From: Micrococcales bacterium
Lineage (GTDB): Bacteria; Actinomycetota; Actinomycetes; S36-B12; UBA10799
Length of the DNA stretch: 64,000 nucleotides
Assembly: GCA_016703125.1 (NCBI GenBank)
Contig: JADJCR010000004.1
Coordinates: 124,001-188,000, forward strand
Reading direction: 5' to 3'
Position 1 is the stretch's first letter. Each line of letters begins with the position of its first letter. Position numbers and translations under genes: made by a program. Shown here piece by piece: positions 53,898 to 61,364 of the stretch. The notes under the pieces were generated by a model. That model made no database searches. It was given only the letters and a program-made list of their open reading frames with translations, and was not told the origin of the DNA.

Positions 53898-54148
53898 GCG
53901 AACCCATCGGTCGGGCGACCCGGATCGAGGGACGCGTGGTGGACCCGTTGGTCACTGCCCCCGTACGGCCGGCTCGATCCACCGGTTGTGCCGCCAGGGT
54001 GTCAGCGCGACCTGCGTGCTGGACGCCGGGTTGTGGCGTTCACCTCCACTGTGTCCAGGGACGACCCGCCAACACGGCCGCGATTTGCGTGACATATGTC
54101 ACTTCCGACCGATGGAATCGGGCGAATCAGGCAGTTGCGACAACTGGA
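53898..54148 (-). other. Long leader region before paralogue 2
   Basis: No gene is seen. It contains the GTGACATATGTCAC palindrome (54089-54102) and, between it and the start, about 190 GC-rich bases with several short inverted repeats. A structured 5' leader is possible but I recognise no known riboswitch. Confidence 0.4.
54089..54102. promoter_or_regulatory. Perfect palindrome GTGACATATGTCAC, CRP-type
   Basis: Perfect 14-base dyad with GTGA-N6-TCAC half-sites and a central ATAT, very close to the actinobacterial CRP/GlxR consensus TGTGA-N6-TCACA. Confidence 0.65.
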
Positions 54149-54715
54149 TCAGTACCAGCCGCGGCTGTGAGACGACGCGAGAGCCGCTGCTGGGGCACCG
54201 TAGACCGACTTGATGTAGGACAGGCCCCACTTGATCTGCGTCTCCGGGTTCGTCGCCCAGTCGCTGCCGAAGGAGGCCATCTTCGACCCCGGCAACGACT
54301 GCGGGATGCCGTGCGCGCCGGAGGAGGGGTTGTGCGCGTGCTGGCTCCAACCCGACTCCCGCTGCCACAGCTGTTCCAGTGCTGAGAACTGGTCGGCGCC
54401 CCATCCGTACTTCTGCTGCATGTACATCCGGGCGAACCACTTGTTGTACGCGACGGTCCCGAAGCGGTGGGGAGATGAACTGCGCGAAGCCCGGTCGTAG
54501 CGGTCGGCGTGCGACGCTGCCCCCCGCCACACCTTCGTGGGAGGAATCACAGCAGGGGTCTTGTCCTGGTCGGACGCTGGGACGGCGGCCGCTGCGGTAG
54601 CCGATACGCCGTGGGTGGACGCAGCAGGGGCACTCTGCGAGGCCAGCAGCAGCATGGCTGCCGGTACCGATACTGCCACTGCGCCGATCAGGACGCGGGT
54701 CACGCGTGCGGGCAT
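54149..54715 (-). CDS. Secreted transglycosylase-like protein, paralogue 3
   Basis: A 188-residue exported protein: signal peptide (1-31), a low-complexity linker with DQDKTPAVIPPTK, then QLWQRESGWSQHAHN (Glu), SSGAHGIPQSLPGSKM, NPETQIKWGLSYIKSVYG and GWY. Closest to paralogue 1. ATG 54715 has GGAGG seven bases upstream. The CRP-type site at 54772 overlaps the intergenic gap after phoH. Confidence 0.84.
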   Translation of the reverse strand: MPARVTRVLIGAVAVSVPAAMLLLASQSAPAASTHGVSATAAAAVPASDQDKTPAVIPPTKVWRGAASHADRYDRASRSSSPHRFGTVAYNKWFARMYMQQKYGWGADQFSALEQLWQRESGWSQHAHNPSSGAHGIPQSLPGSKMASFGSDWATNPETQIKWGLSYIKSVYGAPAAALASSHSRGWY

Positions 54716-54771
54716 GGACAACCTCCAGAGGGATCTGTCGGTTACATGCCCTGCGTCCAGCGGACGCAAGC

Positions 54772-54785
54772 GTGAGTAGCGTCAC
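54772..54785 (-). promoter_or_regulatory. CRP-type site before paralogue 3
   Basis: GTGAGTAGCGTCAC on the plus strand: TGTGA-N6-TCACG on the gene strand, 57 bases ahead of the ATG. GACGCAGGGCATG follows 14 bases downstream. Confidence 0.6.
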
Positions 54786-54792
54786 ACACCCG

Positions 54793-56094
54793 TCACAGCG
54801 CGTGGTCCTCCAGCAGTTCGGTGACCAAGGCCGCGATGGGTGAGCGCTCGGAGCGGGTCAGCGTGATGTGGGCGAACAGCGGGTGGCCCTTGAGCCTTTC
54901 GACCACTGCCACCACCCCGTCGTGACGCCCGACCCGCAGGTTGTCGCGCTGGGCCACATCGTGGGTGAGCACGACTCGCGAGTCGCGGCCGATCCGGCTG
55001 AGCACCGTGAGCAGCACGTTGCGCTCGAGGGACTGTGCCTCGTCGACGATCACGAAGGCGTCGTGCAGTGAGCGCCCGCGGATGTGGGTCAGCGGCAGCA
55101 CTTCCAGCATGTCGCGGTCGACGATCTCATCGACCACCTCCTGGGTGGTCACCGCCTGCAAGGTGTCGTGGACGGCCTGGGCCCACGGGCCCATCTTGTC
55201 GTGCTCGGTCCCGGGCAGGTAGCCGAGTTCCTGGCCACCTACGGCGTAGAGGGGCCGGAACACCACGACTTTGCGGTGCTGGCGACGCTCGAGGACCGCC
55301 TCCAGCCCGGCGGACAGGGCCAGCGCGCTCTTGCCGGTGCCGGCACGTCCTCCGAGCGACACGATGCCGATCGAGTGATCGAGCAGCAGGTCCAGGGCGA
55401 TGCGCTGCTCGGCGCTGCGCCCGTGCAGGCCGAAGGCCTCCCGGTCGCCGCGCACCAGGCGCACCTGCTTCCCCTCGGTCACCCTCCCCAGAGCCGAACC
55501 GGACTCGCTGGTCAGGATGAGGCCCGTGTGGCACGCCAGGTCGCGGGCTTCATCGAGGTCGGCCATCTCGCCCCGGTAGAGGTCGTCGAGCCACGACTGG
55601 CTCACGTCGAGTTCCTCGATGCCGCTCCACTCACTGGTCGAGGCCAGCTCAGCGCGATACTCCTCGGCGATCAGGCCCACCGCCGAGGCCTTCACACGCA
55701 GCGGGAGGTCCTTGGAGACCACCACGACGTGATGCCCTTCGGCGGCCAGGTTGCGCGCCACCGCCAGGATTCGGGTGTCGTTGTCCCCGATCTGGAACCC
55801 ACTGGGCAGGATCGACGGATCGGCGTGGTTGAGTTCCACCCGCAACGTCCCCCCGCTGTCCAGCGGCACCGGTTCGTCGAGCCGGCCGGCCGCCACCCGC
55901 AGGTCGTCGAGCAGCCGCAGTGCGGTCCGCGCGAAGTACCCCAGTTCGGGGTGGGTTCGCTTGCCCTCGAGTTCGGTGATCACTATCGCCGGTATCACCA
56001 CCTCGTGTTCGTCGAACCGCCAGATGCAGTGGGGGTCCGACAGCAGAACGCTGGTGTCCAGGACGTAGGTACGGAAGGGGTGGTCATAGGGCAC
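54793..56094 (-). CDS. phoH: PhoH2-type PIN-PhoH ATPase
   Basis: A 433-residue fusion of an N-terminal PIN RNase domain (YVLDTSVLLSDP with the first acidic residue, VITELEGKR, DNDTRILAVARN) and a PhoH helicase/ATPase domain with Walker A GGRAGTGKS (248-256) and Walker B FVIVDEAQSL. PhoH2 proteins unwind and cut RNA. Unlike the mycobacterial case, no small antitoxin-like gene precedes it. GTG 56094 has GGAGG eight bases upstream. Confidence 0.92.
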   Translation of the reverse strand: MPYDHPFRTYVLDTSVLLSDPHCIWRFDEHEVVIPAIVITELEGKRTHPELGYFARTALRLLDDLRVAAGRLDEPVPLDSGGTLRVELNHADPSILPSGFQIGDNDTRILAVARNLAAEGHHVVVVSKDLPLRVKASAVGLIAEEYRAELASTSEWSGIEELDVSQSWLDDLYRGEMADLDEARDLACHTGLILTSESGSALGRVTEGKQVRLVRGDREAFGLHGRSAEQRIALDLLLDHSIGIVSLGGRAGTGKSALALSAGLEAVLERRQHRKVVVFRPLYAVGGQELGYLPGTEHDKMGPWAQAVHDTLQAVTTQEVVDEIVDRDMLEVLPLTHIRGRSLHDAFVIVDEAQSLERNVLLTVLSRIGRDSRVVLTHDVAQRDNLRVGRHDGVVAVVERLKGHPLFAHITLTRSERSPIAALVTELLEDHAL

Positions 56095-56229
56095 GCTGGG
56101 GCCTCCGTTCCACCGGAGCCCGGCGCGGGTCCGGTATGCGCCTGACCTTAGGCCGCGGGGCTGTCCGCCGCGAGCACGCCACGCCGACGGCGCCGGGCAA
56201 TCGGCTGAACGGTCCTGCGGCCGCAGTGA

Positions 56230-56991
56230 TCAACCGCCGAAGCGGCGCTGACGGTCGGCGTACGCACGCATCGCGCGCAGGAAGTCAACCCGCCGGAAGT
56301 CCGGCCAGTAGGCCTCGCAGAAGTAGAACTCCGAATGGGCGCTCTGCCAGAGTAAGAAACCGCTGAGCCGCTGCTCGCCGGAGGTGCGGATCACGAGGTC
56401 CGGATCGGGCTGGCCGCGGGTGTACAGGTGTTCAGCGATGTGTTCGGGCTCCAGCAACTGCGCGAGGTCGTCCAGCGACGTCCCGCGATCGGCGTGTTCG
56501 ACCAGCAGGGACCGCACCGCGTCGACGACCTCCCGGCGCCCGCAGTAGCCCACGGCCACGTTGACGGTCATGCCGTTGATGTCGCGGGTGGCCGCATCGG
56601 CCTCCTTGAGGACATTGGCGGTCTGGTCGGGGAGCAGGTCCAGCGCCCCCACCGGGTGGATGTGCCACTGCCCTTCGGCGGCCAGCGCCTCGACGGTGTC
56701 CGTGATGATCCCGAGCAACTGGTCGAGTTCCTCGCGCGGCCGGGCGAGGTTGTCGGTGGACAACAGCCACAAGGTCACGACCTCGACGTCGACGGCGTCA
56801 CACCACCGCAGGAACTCGGCGATCTTCTCCCCGCCGACCCGGTGACCGGCCGAGGCGGTGGTGCCCTGCAAGGAAGCCCAGCGTCGATTGCCGTCCAGGA
56901 TCACACCGACGTGCCGGGGGATGCGGTCGGGGTCCAGGCCTGCCAGCAGACGGCGCTCGTACAGCGAGTACGCCACGTCGCGCAGGCCCAT
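56230..56991 (-). CDS. uppS: Isoprenyl transferase (cis-prenyltransferase)
   Basis: A 253-residue cis-prenyltransferase that extends allylic diphosphates to polyprenyl diphosphates for cell-wall lipid carriers. Catalytic Asp33 is in GVILDGNRRWAS, and the IPP-binding end is VIRTSGEQRLSGFLLWQ with FYFCEAYWPDF. It could be the short-chain Z-FPP synthase (Rv1086 type) instead of the decaprenyl enzyme. Start at ATG 56991, five bases after GAGGAGG. Confidence 0.9.
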   Translation of the reverse strand: MGLRDVAYSLYERRLLAGLDPDRIPRHVGVILDGNRRWASLQGTTASAGHRVGGEKIAEFLRWCDAVDVEVVTLWLLSTDNLARPREELDQLLGIITDTVEALAAEGQWHIHPVGALDLLPDQTANVLKEADAATRDINGMTVNVAVGYCGRREVVDAVRSLLVEHADRGTSLDDLAQLLEPEHIAEHLYTRGQPDPDLVIRTSGEQRLSGFLLWQSAHSEFYFCEAYWPDFRRVDFLRAMRAYADRQRRFGG

Positions 56992-57061
56992 ACCCACCTC
57001 CTCTGACCGCAGGGTACCCCGCAGCGTGAACCGCGGTCAGCGCCTGTGACCCGAATGTTGC

Positions 57062-57844
57062 CTAGAAGTCCAGGCCCTCGTCATCGTCCTCCTCCTGGTT
57101 TCGCTGGGGCCGTTTGCGGGTCTTGCCCGGACCGCGCAGGAGGAACTCGGCGGCGTCCACCACAGACACCGGATCGCAGCGTTTGCCGCGCAGGATGACC
57201 GCATCGGTGCCGACCTGCAGCGCCACCTTCGGCTTGTCCGTCGCGATGATCAGCGCCTTGCCGGCATCGCGCAGTGCCACCAGCCGATCGGGACAGGTGT
57301 GCCGGAACTCGGCGGTGCCCAGGGTCGCGGTGTGGTCGAACATGACCAGCGGCACGGGGGCGTGCATGGCGATGGCGAAGGCGATCTGACCGGCGTACTT
57401 GCGGCTCAGATCCGCCAGAGGCAGGTGCAGCATGGAGTCGACTGCCGCCATCCTCGCCACAGGGACGACCATCTGCTCGATCTCGTCGTCGTACAGGCCG
57501 TAGGTCCCGGCCAGCAGCCGGATCGTCTGCTCGACGGACAATTCGCGAAGCCACCGGCCCTGGGGACTGACCAGCAGCAGGCTCCGGTCCGGGCGCTGCA
57601 CCGATCCCGTGTCCACGGGGAGGATGCCGGCCATCACCCGCAGCGCGGCGCTGGTGCGCACCGGGTCCCGGCTGACCAGCACCAGCGCCTGTCCCGGATC
57701 GACCTGGGCACGCAGACCCTGGAACACCCAGTAGACCTCGCGCTCGTGGGAGCCCATCATGCGCGGCACGCCCTTGATGATGCGCTTCTTCTTCCTGAGC
57801 CGGACACCTTCCATGCCGGCGTCGGTGAATGCCGCCAGCGTCAT
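57062..57844 (-). CDS. ABC ATPase-fold protein lacking all catalytic motifs
   Basis: A 260-residue protein aligned by order of elements to Wzt-type nucleotide-binding domains, coupled by ATGA to an ABC-2 permease. Where Walker A (GxxGxGKST) should lie, residues 58-66 read SRDPVRTSA; the signature region is LSRKYAGQI (146-154); Walker B is LVMFDHTATLGT (166-177) without the catalytic Glu; the switch His is ATDK (201-204). The strand and helix pattern (AALRVMAGILPVDTGSV, LRDAGKALIIAT) is kept. It cannot hydrolyse ATP by the known mechanism. The acidic tail EEDDDEGLDF is distinctive. Confidence 0.75.
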   Translation of the reverse strand: MTLAAFTDAGMEGVRLRKKKRIIKGVPRMMGSHEREVYWVFQGLRAQVDPGQALVLVSRDPVRTSAALRVMAGILPVDTGSVQRPDRSLLLVSPQGRWLRELSVEQTIRLLAGTYGLYDDEIEQMVVPVARMAAVDSMLHLPLADLSRKYAGQIAFAIAMHAPVPLVMFDHTATLGTAEFRHTCPDRLVALRDAGKALIIATDKPKVALQVGTDAVILRGKRCDPVSVVDAAEFLLRGPGKTRKRPQRNQEEDDDEGLDF

Positions 57845-58629
57845 TCGATCCGCCGCACGTCGACGCCCTTGCCGTACACCATCCAGATGCCCAGGGCGAG
57901 GATCACCAGGATGACCCCGAAGGAGATGGCGTAGTTCTGCCACGACTGCAGGACCTCGGGCCACACACTGGCCCGGTAGAAGTCGAGCACCCCGTGGAAG
58001 GGGTTGAGGTACAGGTACGGCACCATCCACTCCGGGAAGTTCTTCTGCGACCACAGGATGGGACTGCCCCAGAAGAACGCGCGGGTCAGTACGGAGGCGA
58101 ACACCTCGACATCCGGCCACCGCAGCGCGAGTCCGGCCTGGAAGAGCGCGAACCCGGTGCACAGGAGCAACTGCAGCACCATCGCGACCGGGAACAACGC
58201 GGTCCCCCAGGTCAGGCTCGCGCCGCCGACGAAGATGAAGATCAGGATGATCGGGATCGACGTGATGAACTCGAACATCCCCACCAGCACGATGCGCACC
58301 GGCCAGATGCCCGGGGTGAGCGGACTGGTCTGCAGCACATCGCCGAACCTGATGTACGCGCGCGGGCTCTTGCGGATGGTCTGGGACAGCCACGTGAACG
58401 GGTAGATGCCGGTGATGAGAAAGACGATGAAGGGCTGCAGACCGATGCCCCGGCCGCCGGCGAATATGAACGTGAACACCGCCCACATCAGCATGGCCAT
58501 CAGGAACGGCTCGCCCAGCGTCCAGACGAAGCCCAGCCGGTAGCGGCGGTAGAGCGTCTTGAGGTCCTGCCGGACCATGAGCGCGATCGTCCGACGCCTG
58601 TCCGCAAGGCGCGTGAGGTCGGAGATCAT
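57841..58629 (-). CDS. ABC-2 type polysaccharide-export permease (Wzm-like)
   Basis: A 262-residue permease with six hydrophobic helices and the TagG/Wzm pattern: a basic N-terminus (LKTLYRRYRLGFVWTLGEPF), SPRAYIRFGDVLQTSPLTPG, and WPDVEVF, SPILWSQKNFPEWM, YLNPFHGVLDFYR in the C half. Such permeases export lipid-linked glycans. A TAGCAT box lies seven bases before the ATG. Its only neighbouring ATPase is the motif-less partner, and uppS lies next downstream. Confidence 0.88.
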   Translation of the reverse strand: MISDLTRLADRRRTIALMVRQDLKTLYRRYRLGFVWTLGEPFLMAMLMWAVFTFIFAGGRGIGLQPFIVFLITGIYPFTWLSQTIRKSPRAYIRFGDVLQTSPLTPGIWPVRIVLVGMFEFITSIPIILIFIFVGGASLTWGTALFPVAMVLQLLLCTGFALFQAGLALRWPDVEVFASVLTRAFFWGSPILWSQKNFPEWMVPYLYLNPFHGVLDFYRASVWPEVLQSWQNYAISFGVILVILALGIWMVYGKGVDVRRIE

Positions 58630-58639
58630 GGCCCCGATG

Positions 58640-58990
58640 CTAGTTGTCCGCGCGCGCGGAACCGGCCCGGGACACCGCCGGTGACTGCGGATGGGCCGCC
58701 ATGTAATCGCGAGCCCACCGCGTGGCCTTGTGCTCGGCGTAGAACGAGAAGAACGGGATGGTCCCGGCCAGCATCACCAGCAGCGTGCGGGGGAACACGT
58801 TCCACTTGCAGCGCAGCGACAGGTCCAGCACCGTGACCAGGTAGATCATGAACATCCAGCCGTGCACCGTCGCCACGGGCGTATGGATGTCGTAGAAGAC
58901 CCGCAGCGGGATGTGCACGAAGACCAGCAACAGGAGCAGCACCCCCACGATGTAGGCCATGATCCGGTAACGCAGCAGGGAACCGGACAT
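58640..58990 (-). CDS. DUF3817 membrane protein
   Basis: A 116-residue protein with three hydrophobic helices; RYRIMAYIVGVLLLLLVFVHIPLR, VHGWMFMIYLVTVLDLSLR and LLVMLAGTIPFFSFYAEHKA match the DUF3817 family. Function unknown. The start shares one base with the preceding stop (TGATG), so it is the third gene of a tightly coupled membrane-protein operon. Confidence 0.85.
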   Translation of the reverse strand: MSGSLLRYRIMAYIVGVLLLLLVFVHIPLRVFYDIHTPVATVHGWMFMIYLVTVLDLSLRCKWNVFPRTLLVMLAGTIPFFSFYAEHKATRWARDYMAAHPQSPAVSRAGSARADN

Positions 58991-59244
58991 CACTCCACCA
59001 TCTCTTCCTGATCGCGCTGGGCTTCGATGGTGCGCTGGTCCTTCATCACCCGCAACCAGAACCACCACACGAAGCCGATGAAGACGATCCACTGCACGGC
59101 GTAGGCCGCGTTCTGCCAGTCCAGCTCCAACTGGCGCTGGGCGACGTCCCACTGCCAGCCGGCGAGCCGGACGAAGACCACCGTGACCACCAGGCAGAGC
59201 ACGTGCCAGGGGATCCAACGGGGCTGCAGGATGAAGCGGATCAT
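58990..59244 (-). CDS. Small two-helix membrane protein, SURF1-start-like
   Basis: An 84-residue protein with two transmembrane helices. The opening LQPRWIPWHVLCLVVTVVFVRLAGWQ resembles the first helix of SURF1, the cytochrome oxidase assembly factor, but the rest of SURF1 is missing. It ends in a charged helix RVMKDQRTIEAQRDQEE. Function unknown. TGATG overlaps join it on both sides. Confidence 0.7.
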   Translation of the reverse strand: MIRFILQPRWIPWHVLCLVVTVVFVRLAGWQWDVAQRQLELDWQNAAYAVQWIVFIGFVWWFWLRVMKDQRTIEAQRDQEEMVE

Positions 59245-59441
59245 CAGCTCGCTACTGGCTTGTCGGGGTCGTCCGGTCCGGCGTCCTCAGGGAAGTCCAC
59301 CCGCCGCAGTTGCTTGCGCATCGAGCGCATCAGGAACACCCCGGCGATCAGGAGGAAGACGAATACCGCCAGGGCACCTAAGCCGGGCCCGACCTCGCTG
59401 GGGTCGGGCAGTTCGCCTTCGACGGCGGGGATGACGAGCAC
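59244..59441 (-). CDS. Small single-helix membrane protein (Rv1083-like position)
   Basis: A 65-residue protein with one transmembrane helix (LGALAVFVFLLIAGVFLMRSM) and a basic then acidic tail (KQLRRVDFPEDAGPDDPDK). A protein of this type sits beside mca in actinobacteria; its function is unknown. First gene of the DUF3817 operon. Confidence 0.7.
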   Translation of the reverse strand: MLVIPAVEGELPDPSEVGPGLGALAVFVFLLIAGVFLMRSMRKQLRRVDFPEDAGPDDPDKPVAS

Positions 59442-59447
59442 GTTCCG

Positions 59448-59453
59448 AGTCTA
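59448..59453 (-). promoter_or_regulatory. Leaderless -10 box, small membrane operon
   Basis: TAGACT on the minus strand, 6 bases before the GTG at 59441. Confidence 0.5.
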
Positions 59454-59482
59454 CGACGCGGTCGTGGCACGCCTGCGGCCGC

Positions 59483-60313
59483 TCAGCGCAGCCCGGCGAA
59501 CAGGTCGTCCTCGGGGCCGTCGAACGGCAGCACGCTCAGCGCGAGTTCGAAGTCCTCTGTGGGCCACACCTCCCGCGCCACGTCGGCCGGCAGCGCGAAC
59601 CAGTGCCCGGAGGGGTCGATCTGGGTGGCATGGGCCTTCAGGGCGGCGTCGCGTACCTCGAAGTACTCCGCGCACCGCACCCTGGTCGTCACGCGGCGAC
59701 TGTCGTCAGGTCGTTCGAGGAGGTCGTCGATCCAGTGCGCGTAGGGCGACTCCAAGCCGCGCTCGACGGCGGCCTGGTGCAGGGCCAGGACCTTCCGCTT
59801 GTGGAACGTCTGGTGGTAGTAGACCTTGCTCACCTGCCACAACGGTGCCGCCTGCGCCACTGCCGCCATGGTCACCTCGTGGGTGCGGATGTGGTCGGGG
59901 TGCGGATAGCCGCCGTTCTCGTCGTACGTGGTGATCACGTGCGGCCGGAACTCAAGAATCTGTTCGACCAGGGGGGCGGTGGCCTCGTCCAGATCGAGCG
60001 CCGCGAAGCACCCGTCGGGCAACGGCGGGGGCGGGTCGCCCTCGGGGAATCCGGAATCGACGAAACCGAGCCAGGCGTGCTCCACACCGAGGATCTGCGC
60101 GGCGCGGGCCATCTCCTCCCGCCGGATCTCGGCCAGGTGTTGCGGGTCGATCTCGAGGCCCGGGTTGAGCACATCGCCGCGCTCACCGCCGGTGCAGGTC
60201 ACCACCTTGACCCGAACGCCCTCGGCCACGTACTTGGCGGTGCTCGCCGCGCCCTTGCTGGCCTCGTCGTCCGGGTGAGCGTGCACGTGCATCAAGCGCA
60301 GGCCGGTGTCCAC
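59483..60313 (-). CDS. mca: Mycothiol S-conjugate amidase
   Basis: A 276-residue zinc amidase of the LmbE/PIG-L family that splits mycothiol conjugates, releasing a mercapturic acid for export. Zinc motif AHPDDEASKGAA near residue 13, GYPHPDHIRTH for the other ligand, and the Mca-type insertion TGGERGDVLNPGLE. It is told from mshB by SKGAASTAKY after the metal motif. GTG 60313 follows a leaderless -10 box; upstream frame is discarded. Confidence 0.92.
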   Translation of the reverse strand: MDTGLRLMHVHAHPDDEASKGAASTAKYVAEGVRVKVVTCTGGERGDVLNPGLEIDPQHLAEIRREEMARAAQILGVEHAWLGFVDSGFPEGDPPPPLPDGCFAALDLDEATAPLVEQILEFRPHVITTYDENGGYPHPDHIRTHEVTMAAVAQAAPLWQVSKVYYHQTFHKRKVLALHQAAVERGLESPYAHWIDDLLERPDDSRRVTTRVRCAEYFEVRDAALKAHATQIDPSGHWFALPADVAREVWPTEDFELALSVLPFDGPEDDLFAGLR

Positions 60314-60319
60314 GCGACC

Positions 60320-60325
60320 ACGATA
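60320..60325 (-). promoter_or_regulatory. Leaderless -10 box, mca
   Basis: TATCGT on the minus strand, 6 bases before the GTG at 60313. Confidence 0.5.
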
Positions 60326-60456
60326 CGCACATCCGCACTGCGGCCTGCGCCAACCGGGGTGCGCTTCCGCGGCGATTCTGGGCACTATTGTCTTTTCATC
60401 GGCCCTCCGGACGCCCCACGCGCCGGTGGGCCGCCGTATCGATGAGGAGATGCGAC

Positions 60457-60939
60457 GTGACCGAGCAGAAGGTCCACTGGCTGACCCAGGAAGCCTACGA
60501 CCGGCTGACCGAGGAGCTCACCGAGCGCACCGAAGTGACGCGCCCCAAGATCAGCAAGGCCATCGAGATCGCACGCGAAGAGGGCGACCTTCGCGAGAAC
60601 GGCGGGTACCACGCTGCCAAGGAGGACCAGGGCCGCAACGAGCAACGCATCCGCGAGCTCAAGCACCTGCTGCAGCACGCCCAGATCGGGCGCCCGGACG
60701 ATGTGGCCGAAGGAGCCGTGAGCCACGGCTCCACCGTGACCATCGAGTTCCCGGGCGGGGATCAGGAGATGATGCTGGTGGCCTCCCGCGAGGAGAAGGC
60801 CCACACGGACTTGGAGATCTGCTCCCCCGAGTCACCCCTGGGCAAGGCCCTGCTGGGACAACACGCCGGCACGAAGGTCGACTACGAACTGCCCAACGGG
60901 CGCACCATGACGGTCACCATCGTCGAAGTGCACGACTGA
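60457..60939 (+). CDS. greA: Transcription elongation factor GreA
   Basis: A 160-residue factor that rescues backtracked RNA polymerase by stimulating transcript cleavage. The N-terminal coiled coil carries the acidic tip (AIEIAREEGDLRENGGYHAAKEDQ in two parts), and the C-terminal FKBP-like domain includes VSHGSTVTIEF and SPESPLGKALLG. GTG 60457 has GAGGAG seven bases upstream. Divergent from mca and convergent with the rhodanese gene. Confidence 0.95.
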   Translation: MTEQKVHWLTQEAYDRLTEELTERTEVTRPKISKAIEIAREEGDLRENGGYHAAKEDQGRNEQRIRELKHLLQHAQIGRPDDVAEGAVSHGSTVTIEFPGGDQEMMLVASREEKAHTDLEICSPESPLGKALLGQHAGTKVDYELPNGRTMTVTIVEVHD

Positions 60940-60942
60940 TCG

Positions 60943-61326
60943 TCATTGCACGACGGGCAGGCCCTGGCTCTGCCACGCGACGATGCCTCCGTCGAGGTCC
61001 TGCGCCTTCGTGAACCCGGCCTGTTCCATCTGGTCCAGAGCCACCTTTGAGCGGTTCGCGCTGCGGCAGTACACGGCGTAGGTCGCATTCGGGTCGAGTT
61101 GGGACAGCCCCTGGGCGAACGTCGGCGATTCGACGTCGAGGTTCACCGCATCCGGTAAGTGCCCGGACGCGTACTCAGCGGGCGTGCGGACATCGAGGGT
61201 CACCACCCCGGCCTCCTGCGTGAGTGCCTGGAAATCCGACGGCGACAGGCTCGTGGCCGTGCCGGAAGAACAGGCGGTCAGGGTCAGCGCGAACAGCGCC
61301 ATGATGGCAAGCAGCAATCTCCGCAT
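60943..61326 (-). CDS. Rhodanese-domain lipoprotein
   Basis: A 127-residue lipoprotein with lipobox Cys19 (LTLTACSSG) and one rhodanese domain: VVTLDVRTPAEYASGHLPDA and the active-site loop YCRSANRSK with its Cys. It probably binds or transfers sulfane sulfur outside the membrane. The ATG at 61326 gives a normal signal peptide; an upstream start would add four residues. Confidence 0.86.
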   Translation of the reverse strand: MRRLLLAIMALFALTLTACSSGTATSLSPSDFQALTQEAGVVTLDVRTPAEYASGHLPDAVNLDVESPTFAQGLSQLDPNATYAVYCRSANRSKVALDQMEQAGFTKAQDLDGGIVAWQSQGLPVVQ

Positions 61327-61364
61327 GCCCACAAGCATACCCCCCTAGGGTACTTGTCCCCAAG

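Noticed and set aside
53898..54148. c-di-AMP (ydaO-type) riboswitch
   Set aside because: The context is right, but I could not place the conserved core sequences, so I do not call it.
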